A DNA stretch of 64,000 nucleotides. It comes from an uncultured Carboxylicivirga sp. GTDB lineage: Bacteria > Bacteroidota > Bacteroidia > Bacteroidales > Marinilabiliaceae. Both the position numbers and the translations under genes were made by a program. The notes beneath the pieces are model-generated. The model was not told where the DNA came from, searched no databases, and saw only the letters and a list, made by a program, of their open reading frames with translations. The stretch is taken from contig CANNEA010000002.1 of NCBI GenBank assembly GCA_947503525.1, forward strand, positions 744,001 through 808,000, given 5' to 3'. How positions within the stretch are numbered: position 1 is the first letter of the stretch; each line of letters starts with the position of its first letter. Below are positions 9,055 to 16,573 of this stretch, piece by piece.

Positions 9055-9954
9055 ATGAGCGAGTTAACGGATAAGCAACTATTGCGCGAATTACGATTAA
9101 GACTTGAGGAAAGGAAAAAGTTCGATAACGAAATGAAGGAGCTTTCAAAAGACTTTCAGTCAGTTACTAAAAAACTGAAGGAATCTGAAGCTTTAAAGAG
9201 TCACTTTATTTCTAATATATCCAACGAGATTGTAAATCCATTTACATCAATTCTCGGATTGTCAAAAGCCATTTTGTCTGTTGAGAAGAACGACTGGAAG
9301 AAAGTGGTTTCGATGGTTGCCTTAATACATAGTGAAGCATTTAACCTGGATTTTCAGCTTCGAAATATTTTTGTTGCTGCTAAAATTGAAGCCGGTGAAA
9401 TAGCACCAAATATCACCAAGGTGAATATCCGAAGTTTAGCTCAAACTGTGATCGATTCGTTTAATATCATCTCGCGCAAGATGGGTATTGATATTGATCT
9501 GCAATTCAATGTCGAATATGGTTTTGGAAAGAATTTTTATTTCAAAACAGATTCTGAAAAGCTAAAACTTATCCTAAGCAACCTTATTAACAACGCCTTG
9601 AAATATAGCTATAAGGATAGCAAGGTAATCGTTAAGATATGGGTTGATGAGGATATCTTAAATATATCTGTACAGGATTACGGAACCGGTATTTCTGAGA
9701 AGAATCAAAAGATTATTTTCGAGCGTTTCAAACGTCTTGATTCCGGAATAAATTCAATTAATCGCGGTCATGGTTTAGGATTATCTATTACTAAGTCATT
9801 GCTAGATGTATTAGGAGGTAAAATTGAAATTGATAGTAAAAAAGGAGAAGGTTCAACATTTTCAATTGAACTACCAGAAGCTAAGAATGTAATAGAAGGC
9901 TTCAGTGGTGATGGTAATGATGTATTCTTTGATGACGATGATGAGATTTTTTAA
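9055..9954 (+). CDS. Histidine-kinase-like protein lacking the phospho-accepting His
   Basis: 299 aa, no membrane segment. A coiled-coil (about 1-45) leads into a HisKA-like helix whose H-box reads ISNISNEIVNPFTSILGLS: the position of the invariant His (SHEIRTP) is Asn57 (codon AAC at 9223-9225). The ATPase half is well preserved: N-box LSNLINNALKYS, G1 DYGTGIS, F-box FERFKR, G2 GHGLGLSITK. It ends in a very acidic tail (DVFFDDDDEIF). So it should bind ATP but cannot autophosphorylate in the usual way; it could act as a dimer partner, phosphatase or nucleotide sensor (inference). It sits between cheR and cheD in the operon. Confidence 0.88.
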   Translation: MSELTDKQLLRELRLRLEERKKFDNEMKELSKDFQSVTKKLKESEALKSHFISNISNEIVNPFTSILGLSKAILSVEKNDWKKVVSMVALIHSEAFNLDFQLRNIFVAAKIEAGEIAPNITKVNIRSLAQTVIDSFNIISRKMGIDIDLQFNVEYGFGKNFYFKTDSEKLKLILSNLINNALKYSYKDSKVIVKIWVDEDILNISVQDYGTGISEKNQKIIFERFKRLDSGINSINRGHGLGLSITKSLLDVLGGKIEIDSKKGEGSTFSIELPEAKNVIEGFSGDGNDVFFDDDDEIF

Positions 9955-9964
9955 GGAAAATTAG

Positions 9965-10441
9965 ATGGAGAATAGATATTTACAACATTTTCTATACCCT
10001 TCTTCCTTGTTTGTCAACAAAGAACCTTTTGTCATCAAAACTATTTTAGGGAGCTGTGTTGCCATCTGCATATGGGATAAGAAGCTTAAATTTGGTGGAA
10101 TGAACCACTATATGCTTCCCAACTGGAATGGTAACGATTTGGCTTCACCAAAATATGGTAATATCGCCATTGACAAATTGATTGAGCGGATGTTCTATTA
10201 CGGAAGTAATAGAAAAGATTTAGTCGCTAAAATATTTGGAGGAGGCGAGTTGCTTGAGGCAAGCACTGGTAATTCGATGATGATTGGGGAACGCAATATC
10301 CGGGTGGCGCGATTGATGTTAGAAGAACGAAACATTCCAATTGTGGCATCAAGTACTGGTGGGAAAAGAGGTAGGAAAATAATATTTTTTAATGATACAG
10401 GTGAAGTAAGGCACAAGTTTCTGGAAAAAAAAGTATATTAA
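9965..10441 (+). CDS. cheD: CheD receptor glutamine deamidase
   Basis: 158 aa. Catalytic Cys is in the motif TILGSCVAIC and catalytic His in GGMNHYMLP, with the later AKIFGGGELL and GKRGRKIIFFNDTGEV segments of the CheD family. CheD converts receptor Gln to Glu so that CheR can methylate, and in some bacteria also binds CheC or CheY; no CheC is seen here. Ten bases after the kinase-like gene. A 117-bp gap follows before cheB, the largest gap inside the operon. Confidence 0.93.
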   Translation: MENRYLQHFLYPSSLFVNKEPFVIKTILGSCVAICIWDKKLKFGGMNHYMLPNWNGNDLASPKYGNIAIDKLIERMFYYGSNRKDLVAKIFGGGELLEASTGNSMMIGERNIRVARLMLEERNIPIVASSTGGKRGRKIIFFNDTGEVRHKFLEKKVY

Positions 10442-10558
10442 ACCCTGCTAAGCACAGGAGGTAGTTGCTATTTCGTTTCTTGGCTGCATTAAAGTATTGA
10501 AGAGCTTAACAAAACGACAAGCTTTATTGTTTGTTGTTAGAGTAAATAGAATTAACAC

Positions 10559-11635
10559 ATGGAAAAAAAGATTCGGGTATTAGTTGTAGACGATTCGGCG
10601 GTTGTAAGACAAAGCTTATCGTCTATTCTTGAATCAGATCCTGATATCGAAGTAATGGGAACAGCCGCAGATCCTATTATTGCCGTGAAGAAAATAATGA
10701 AGGAGATTCCCGATGTTATAACTCTCGACATCGAGATGCCAAGAATGGATGGGCTTACTTTCCTTCGTAAAATAATGTCGCAGCATCCAATCCCTGTCGT
10801 TGTTATTTCAAGTCTGACAACGGAGGGTACAGAAGTCGCCATGAAAGCGCTTGAATATGGGGCTAGTGAAATAATTGGTAAACCGGCGATGAATGCCGCT
10901 CAATTCATCAACGAATCCAAAATAATGCTTTGCGATGCCGTTAAAGCTGCTTCACATGTGAAGCTTAAACGCAGGAAAATTGCAGCTCCAACCGCTCCAA
11001 AAGTCAGTCCAAAATTATCGGCTGATGTAATGATTGATAAGGCTCCTTCAATCAAGCGGATTATTGATACTGAAAAAATAATTGTGCTTGGTGCTTCTAC
11101 CGGAGGCACTGAGGCTATACGAAATTTCTTGAAAGCATTACCTGATCGAATGCCGGGTATTGCAATAGTTCAACATATGCCTGAAGGTTTTACAAAATCA
11201 TTTGCTAATAGCCTGAATAATATATGTGGCCTAGAGGTAAAAGAGGCAGAACAAGGCGATCGTTTATATCAAGGACGTGTTTTAGTGGCTCCGGGTAATA
11301 AGCATATGTTATTAAAAAGAGTAGGAAAGGAATACACTGTAGACGTTAAAGAAGGTCCTTTGGTAAATCGCCACCGTCCTTCTGTTGATGTTTTATTCCG
11401 ATCAGCCGCACGTTATGCTGCTAATAATGCCACAGGTATATTGCTTACCGGAATGGGTAATGACGGTGCTAAAGGATTACTTGAATTAAAAGAGTCCGGA
11501 GCCCATACCATTGCTCAGGATGAATCATCATCAGTAGTTTTTGGTATGCCAAAAGAAGCTATTAAATTAGGGGCTGCTGAGGAAATTTTATCTTTGGAAA
11601 AAATAGCACCATATTTGCTTTCAAAGCTGAAATAA
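10559..11635 (+). CDS. cheB: CheB receptor methylesterase with receiver domain
   Basis: 358 aa. Receiver domain at ~1-120 (VDDSAVVR, phosphoacceptor in [11 protein letters not shown], Lys in IIGKP) linked to the C-terminal esterase (~170-355). The catalytic triad is intact: Ser in [10 protein letters not shown], His in IVQHMPEG, Asp in GMGNDGAKG. Phosphorylation by CheA should activate removal of methyl groups from the receptor. This is the canonical CheB of the cluster; a second, receiver-less copy lies at 15253. Confidence 0.95.
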   Translation: MEKKIRVLVVDDSAVVRQSLSSILESDPDIEVMGTAADPIIAVKKIMKEIPDVITLDIEMPRMDGLTFLRKIMSQHPIPVVVISSLTTEGTEVAMKALEYGASEIIGKPAMNAAQFINESKIMLCDAVKAASHVKLKRRKIAAPTAPKVSPKLSADVMIDKAPSIKRIIDTEKIIVLGASTGGTEAIRNFLKALPDRMPGIAIVQHMPEGFTKSFANSLNNICGLEVKEAEQGDRLYQGRVLVAPGNKHMLLKRVGKEYTVDVKEGPLVNRHRPSVDVLFRSAARYAANNATGILLTGMGNDGAKGLLELKESGAHTIAQDESSSVVFGMPKEAIKLGAAEEILSLEKIAPYLLSKLK

Positions 11636-11680
11636 TCTAACCAAATCTTAAGTTGTCGTTTAAATCTAACGCCGTTTCTT

Positions 11681-13558
11681 ATGGGTAAAGAAAATATAAA
11701 AAATATCAGAAGTAAATTTACGTTAAGGGGCTTTTTTATTGGCCTCTTGTTGTACGTTTTTACTTTGGCTTTTAGTTTTAGCGTTTTTGAACATGTTGAT
11801 ATGAAAGTGTCAGTTCCTAACGCTTACATCATGTTTCCTGGATTGTGGGTGGTAACTTTTGCTCCTTTTATCGCAGCATTAGTTGGGTATATTATCTCGG
11901 GCAACTTCTATAATATCATTAAAAAACAACGTAAGCACCTTAAATACGAGGCCAACCGTAGTAATCAGGTTCTTGATTTTGTGGACAACCTTCGTAAAGA
12001 TAATTTTAAAGCTGCTTTACACCTGAATGAAAATAAAGATGTATTAGCCAAATCATTACTTCGCCTTCGCGACTATCTGATTCAAAGTAAAAAGGATGTT
12101 GAGCAACGAAGAGTTGAAGAGGAGCAGCGTAATTGGGTGACTCAGGGTTTGGCTCAATTTGGCGAGATACTTCGAAAGGAAAGTGATAATCTAGAAGATT
12201 TAAGTTACAATATCATAAGTTATCTGGTTGATTATATGAAAATCAATCAGGCCGGTTTTTACTTGTTGAATAGCTTAAGTAAAAGCGAAAAGTATTTTGA
12301 GTTGACGGCTTGCGTGGCTTATGATCGTAAGAAGTTTGCTGACAAGAGAATTAATTGGGAAGAAGGTTTAATTGGTCGCTGTGCTCAGGAAAAAGAGACC
12401 ATTCACATGACAGATGTGCCCAATGATTATCTCAATATCACTTCTGGTTTAGGGGAAGCCAATCCGAGATCAATATTGATCGTACCACTTAAGACCAATG
12501 ATGAGGTTTATGGGGTGCTTGAAATGGCGACGTTTAAAGAATTTGATGAGTTCGAGATAGAGTTTGTTGAAAAAACAGCTGAGAGTATTGCATTAACTAT
12601 TCAGTCAGTACAAAATACAATTCGCACCACTAAACTGCTCAAAGAGACTCAGAATCAGGCTGAACGTATGTCGCAGCAAGAAGAAGAACTGAGACAGAAC
12701 CTTGAGGAAATGCAGGCTACCCAGGAAGAGAGTGACAGAAGGGAAGTGGAGATGAAAGGTATTCTTGAAGCCATTGACCATGCCGCAATCAGTTCTGAGT
12801 TTGAGGTAGATGGTACATTAATTAATGTGAATCAAAATTTCCTTAGAACCTTCCGATATAATCCAGAGGAGATAGAAGGACAGAACATTAAAATATTCTT
12901 CTTTAAGGATGATGTTACAGAGTTAGACCAGATTTTAACGGATTTAAGAAACGGTCATAATTTCAAAGGTCGTGTTAAGCGTAGAACAAAAATGGGTGAT
13001 GAAATTTACCTGTTAAGTACGTATACGCCAGTTATTGATCATGAAGGCGAGATCATAAAGATATTAAGCTTAGAGAATGATATTACCGAGCAGGTAAAAA
13101 TGGAAGAAGAGCTTAAGCACAGTAAGGATGAACTCGGTGTAATGTTAGAGGAAGCGAAGAGAGAAGTTACAGAACAGTTCAAAGAAATTGAAGGCGTTAA
13201 AATTCGTAACGAAAAAACTCTGGAAGGTGCACTGGATGCTATAATTACTACAAATAAGGAAGGTATTCTTGAATTCTTTAATGTAGCTGCCGAAAAGCTT
13301 TGGGGTTACGATAGGAATGAAGTTCTGGGACAGCATGTTTCTATGTTATTCTCCACTGAAACTGTAAATAACGACGAATTCATATCAGCTTTCGTTTCCA
13401 ATGACAAAGAAAAGATCATTGGCGAACGCAGAGAGGCTCCGATCAAAAACAAAGTGGGTAGTGAGGAAGCAGTTTTATTCCTTTTATCTGAAGCACAAGT
13501 AGGCGAGGATCACTCGTATACTGCCTTTATTCAGAATGTTGAGGTAGAGTTATTTTAA
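11681..13558 (+). CDS. Membrane GAF-PAS-PAS sensory protein without output domain
   Basis: 625 aa. Two membrane segments (~17-37 and ~51-73) enclose a short loop (VDMKVSVPNAYIMFPGLW); a helical linker follows, then a GAF domain (~160-305, with NWEEGLIGRCAQEKETIHMTDVPNDY), a Gln/Glu-rich coiled coil (~320-360), a PAS domain (~355-475) closing with a 'DITEQVKMEEELK' PAC end, and a second PAS (~515-620, DAIITTNKEGILEFFNVAAEKLWGY). No kinase, cyclase or MCP domain is attached. It resembles the front parts of the 16574 protein and of the 15826 protein, so these form a related trio. Probably a signalling scaffold for the che operon (inference). Confidence 0.85.
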   Translation: MGKENIKNIRSKFTLRGFFIGLLLYVFTLAFSFSVFEHVDMKVSVPNAYIMFPGLWVVTFAPFIAALVGYIISGNFYNIIKKQRKHLKYEANRSNQVLDFVDNLRKDNFKAALHLNENKDVLAKSLLRLRDYLIQSKKDVEQRRVEEEQRNWVTQGLAQFGEILRKESDNLEDLSYNIISYLVDYMKINQAGFYLLNSLSKSEKYFELTACVAYDRKKFADKRINWEEGLIGRCAQEKETIHMTDVPNDYLNITSGLGEANPRSILIVPLKTNDEVYGVLEMATFKEFDEFEIEFVEKTAESIALTIQSVQNTIRTTKLLKETQNQAERMSQQEEELRQNLEEMQATQEESDRREVEMKGILEAIDHAAISSEFEVDGTLINVNQNFLRTFRYNPEEIEGQNIKIFFFKDDVTELDQILTDLRNGHNFKGRVKRRTKMGDEIYLLSTYTPVIDHEGEIIKILSLENDITEQVKMEEELKHSKDELGVMLEEAKREVTEQFKEIEGVKIRNEKTLEGALDAIITTNKEGILEFFNVAAEKLWGYDRNEVLGQHVSMLFSTETVNNDEFISAFVSNDKEKIIGERREAPIKNKVGSEEAVLFLLSEAQVGEDHSYTAFIQNVEVELF

Positions 13559-13567
13559 CTGATTGGT

Positions 13568-14419
13568 ATGGATGAGGGGAAAGCATTTAGGGAGTATCTG
13601 AATGAATTGAAGAAGCACACGCCATATGATTTTAGCGAGTATTCTGATAGTTCAATTAATAGACGCTTGCAAAAGATCCTTAAAGATTATGACATAAGCA
13701 TGGATCAGCTCCATGAAAGGACTAAATCTGATCAGGAATTTGTTGAAAAAGTTGTTGAGGAGATTACGGTTAATACAACGGAACTTTTTCGAGATCCTGA
13801 TATTTGGACTTCTCTTTATGATAATATCTATTCAAGTCTAAAAAATAAAAAAACAATTAATATCTGGCATGCTGGATGCAGTTCCGGTATGGAGGTGTAC
13901 TCAAACCTTATCATCTTAAATGAACTTGGTTTATTGGAGCGGACTAAGGTGTTTGGTACCGATATTAATGCCAGAATGATTAAGCAAGCCAAGTCAGGTA
14001 AGTTTGCTCTGCAATTCAATAAAATACAATTGGATGCCTTTAAAGCAAGTTTGAAGAAACGTCCAATTCAAGGTATATCGTCAATCGACTTTGATAAATA
14101 TTTTATTTTCAATAAGAGTGAAGATACGCTTGAGGCAAAAGATATAATTCGTAAAGTGCCTTGGTTTGTCAAACATGATTTGGTTAATGAAGAAATACCT
14201 TTTTACAATAGGTTTGACCTTATCTTTTGTAGAAATGTTTTAATCTATTTTAATTCAAGTCTTCAATCAAAGATATTTAAGCTTTTTCACGACCAAATGT
14301 TTGCAGGAGGATGTTTATTGCTGGGGAATCATGAAGGTATGTCAGGGTTTTATAAGACCAAATTCTCAAAAAGTGGACCTGTTTTCTTGAAAAATAATTC
14401 CTTTCATTTTAAATATTAA
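13568..14419 (+). CDS. CheR-family methyltransferase (second copy)
   Basis: 283 aa, CheR fold. Motifs: TVNTTELFRDPDIW (active Arg region), HAGCSSGMEVYSNLI (SAM loop, with the usual 'EEPY' changed to 'MEVY'), FGTDINARMI (ribose Asp kept), FCRNVLIYFN. Likely SAM-binding and perhaps active, with a different target from the first CheR. Follows the GAF-PAS protein by 9 bp. Its N-terminal domain begins FREYLNELKKHTPYDFSEYSDSSINRRLQ, the pattern seen in PAS/CheB-CheR hybrid proteins. Confidence 0.9.
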   Translation: MDEGKAFREYLNELKKHTPYDFSEYSDSSINRRLQKILKDYDISMDQLHERTKSDQEFVEKVVEEITVNTTELFRDPDIWTSLYDNIYSSLKNKKTINIWHAGCSSGMEVYSNLIILNELGLLERTKVFGTDINARMIKQAKSGKFALQFNKIQLDAFKASLKKRPIQGISSIDFDKYFIFNKSEDTLEAKDIIRKVPWFVKHDLVNEEIPFYNRFDLIFCRNVLIYFNSSLQSKIFKLFHDQMFAGGCLLLGNHEGMSGFYKTKFSKSGPVFLKNNSFHFKY

Positions 14420-14422
14420 GAA

Positions 14423-15247
14423 ATGGCTGTGAACTATAACATAAGGGAATTAAGAGCTTTGTCAGAACATTTGACTACAGTCACAGGTATACCTTTTGAT
14501 CAAATGAATCAGTCATTTTTAAAGCGTAGGTTGAATTATTTCAACGATAAAAAGGGTTTTAGAAAAGGAGAGCAACTGATTGAATTCATAATGAAAGATG
14601 AGTTCAAGGAAGAGTTTATTGCTTACATGACAATTCCAGTAAGTGAGTTGTTTCGTGATGCTGGCCTATGGAGAAATATAAGGCATTATTTAACTGAGTT
14701 AGCTTTCGTTTCGGAAATTAATGTTTGGATTCCGCAAGTATCATCAGGCGAAGAGTTGTATACGCTACTTATAATTGCGAAAGAAGAAGGGATCATAGAT
14801 AAGCTAAATGTTACGGTAGGTTATTCATCCAATTATAAAATAGATTGTATTCAAAAAGGCTATTTAAGAGCCAAAAGGATGGATACCAACTTATATAACT
14901 ATAAACGCTTTGAGGGTAAGGCGGCCTTAGAGGATTATTTCGATACTAAAGAAGATGGACTTTATTTAAAGAATAATCTAATGGATGGAGTAAAGTTTAA
15001 GAAGGGATTGGTTACCGCAGGACAACCTGATGAAAAAATGGATCTTGTTCTTTTTCGAAATGCCATGTTGTATTATAAAAAGGATTATCAATCCATTTTT
15101 AAAAATGCCATTGATGATTGTCTAAAGCCGGGAGGCTTGTTGTGTGTTGGAGTTAAAGAAATATTACCATCACCTTTTTCCGATCGATTTGAATGTATCG
15201 ATCAGAAAGAAAAAATTTATAAGAAGTTTAAAGCCTTAATGGATTAA
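14423..15247 (+). CDS. Degenerate CheR-like protein (third copy)
   Basis: 274 aa, aligned end to end with the two other CheR proteins but with eroded SAM-binding motifs: 'xAGCSSGEEPYT' is WIPQVSSGEELYT, the ribose-binding 'GTDI' is GYSSN (Asp lost), 'TTNxTxFFR' is MTIPVSELFR, and 'CRNVLIYF' is FRNAMLYYKK. The fold is clearly kept, and the frame is open with no damage, so the gene is maintained but probably not an efficient methyltransferase. A regulatory or docking role alongside the preceding CheR is plausible (inference). Four bases separate it from that gene. Confidence 0.82.
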   Translation: MAVNYNIRELRALSEHLTTVTGIPFDQMNQSFLKRRLNYFNDKKGFRKGEQLIEFIMKDEFKEEFIAYMTIPVSELFRDAGLWRNIRHYLTELAFVSEINVWIPQVSSGEELYTLLIIAKEEGIIDKLNVTVGYSSNYKIDCIQKGYLRAKRMDTNLYNYKRFEGKAALEDYFDTKEDGLYLKNNLMDGVKFKKGLVTAGQPDEKMDLVLFRNAMLYYKKDYQSIFKNAIDDCLKPGGLLCVGVKEILPSPFSDRFECIDQKEKIYKKFKALMD

Positions 15248-15252
15248 GCGAT

Positions 15253-15819
15253 ATGAAATTAAAGTATAAAGCAGTGGTTATAGGTGGTTCCGCTGGAAGT
15301 TTTTCTGTGGTTAGTAAGATATTGTCTAAAATTGACCCTAAATTTCCATTGCCTATTATTCTTTGTTTGCATCGCTTAAAGCATGTTCGATCCGGCTTGG
15401 TTGAAGGGATTAATTTAAAATCAAATCTAAGCGTAGTTGAACCAAATGATAAAGAAAAGATAGTTGCTGGTAAGGTTTATCTGGCACCATCTAATTATCA
15501 TTTATTTATCGAATTTGATGGCTCGTTTAGTTTATCAACAGAGGAACCTCTTAACCATAGTCGTCCTTCAATAGATCATACCTTATCTTCTTCATCCTAT
15601 TTTTTTAGAGAGAAGATGATAGGAGTTCTTTTGACAGGGGCCAATAAGGATGGTGCAAAAGGAATGAAAGATATTGCGGACAAGAAGGGTATAACACTGG
15701 TACAGGATCCAGATACTTGTGATGTAGATACAATGCCTAAAATGGCTTTAAGAATGATGACGCCTACAAAGGTGTTATCGCCAGATGGAATTATTGATTA
15801 TTTAAACCAATTAGCCTGA
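15253..15819 (+). CDS. CheB methylesterase domain protein without receiver
   Basis: 188 aa, esterase domain only. Catalytic residues are present: Ser in IGGSAGSFSVV, His in LCLHRLKHV, Asp in LTGANKDGAKG. Lacking a receiver domain it cannot be controlled by CheA phosphorylation directly. Lies 5 bp after the degenerate cheR-like gene. In many bacteria such a CheB domain is fused to CheR and PAS domains; here the same parts (PAS, CheR, CheR-like, CheB) occur as separate adjacent genes. Confidence 0.9.
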   Translation: MKLKYKAVVIGGSAGSFSVVSKILSKIDPKFPLPIILCLHRLKHVRSGLVEGINLKSNLSVVEPNDKEKIVAGKVYLAPSNYHLFIEFDGSFSLSTEEPLNHSRPSIDHTLSSSSYFFREKMIGVLLTGANKDGAKGMKDIADKKGITLVQDPDTCDVDTMPKMALRMMTPTKVLSPDGIIDYLNQLA

Positions 15820-15825
15820 CATAAT

Positions 15826-16569
15826 ATGAGTAAGAATAAGTATATCTATTTGTTAGGAGTATTATTCCTTATTATTTCGATCGTGAAATACATTTTATTT
15901 CCAGCGGTTTTGCCGCCGGAATATTTTACGTTTGAAATGCTTGGTTTATTTTCGGTGCTTGGCTTAATTTTTTATGTTGCCAGGGCATATTTACCAAAGT
16001 CAATGTGTGTTTCAGAGGAGTTGGAAACTCAGAACGAAAATCTAATAAAGGACAATACACGTTTGAAGGAACGTATTTTAGAATTAGAAGCAGAAGAAGA
16101 TGAGAGCCTAAGTAAACAAAGCAATAAACAACAATTGTTGGCTTCATTGGATTCAATATGGCTTAATAAAGCTGAAGCCGAAGATTTAGGTAAAGAACTT
16201 TTTAATCTGATTAAACAACAATTTGAGCTTGTTGCGGGTATAATTTATAAGAAGTCTGATAATGGTAGTTTTACTTTGTCACATCAATATGGATTAGATA
16301 AAGATTGGGTGGTTGGAGAAGTAAATGTTGGAGAAGGAATTCATGGGCAGAGCATTAAGGAGGGTAAAGCATCTGAAATTACAGATGTCCCTGAGGATTA
16401 TCTTGAAGCCTCGTCAGGTACTGGTAGTGCTAAACCAGGCTATATTTATATACTGCCTTTATTGGATGTTGATAATGAAAGTTTACTTATTGAAATTGCT
16501 TCATTTAAAGAGTTGGGCTTACATCTTATATGGAACGAATTTTTAGTAAGCAAAAATAAAATGGACTAA
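15826..16569 (+). CDS. Small membrane GAF-domain protein
   Basis: 247 aa. Two membrane segments (~5-27 and ~35-55), a coiled coil (~60-95, LETQNENLIKDNTRLKERILELEAE broken here for length), and a GAF domain (~105-245) with NVGEGIHGQSIKEGKASEITDVPEDYLEASSG, closely matching the GLIG..A.E.E.I..TD.P.DY..I.SGLG motif of the 11681 and 16574 proteins. It therefore looks like a shortened version of those two, lacking PAS and output domains. Four-base gap to the next gene. Confidence 0.8.
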   Translation: MSKNKYIYLLGVLFLIISIVKYILFPAVLPPEYFTFEMLGLFSVLGLIFYVARAYLPKSMCVSEELETQNENLIKDNTRLKERILELEAEEDESLSKQSNKQQLLASLDSIWLNKAEAEDLGKELFNLIKQQFELVAGIIYKKSDNGSFTLSHQYGLDKDWVVGEVNVGEGIHGQSIKEGKASEITDVPEDYLEASSGTGSAKPGYIYILPLLDVDNESLLIEIASFKELGLHLIWNEFLVSKNKMD

Positions 16570-16573
16570 GCAT

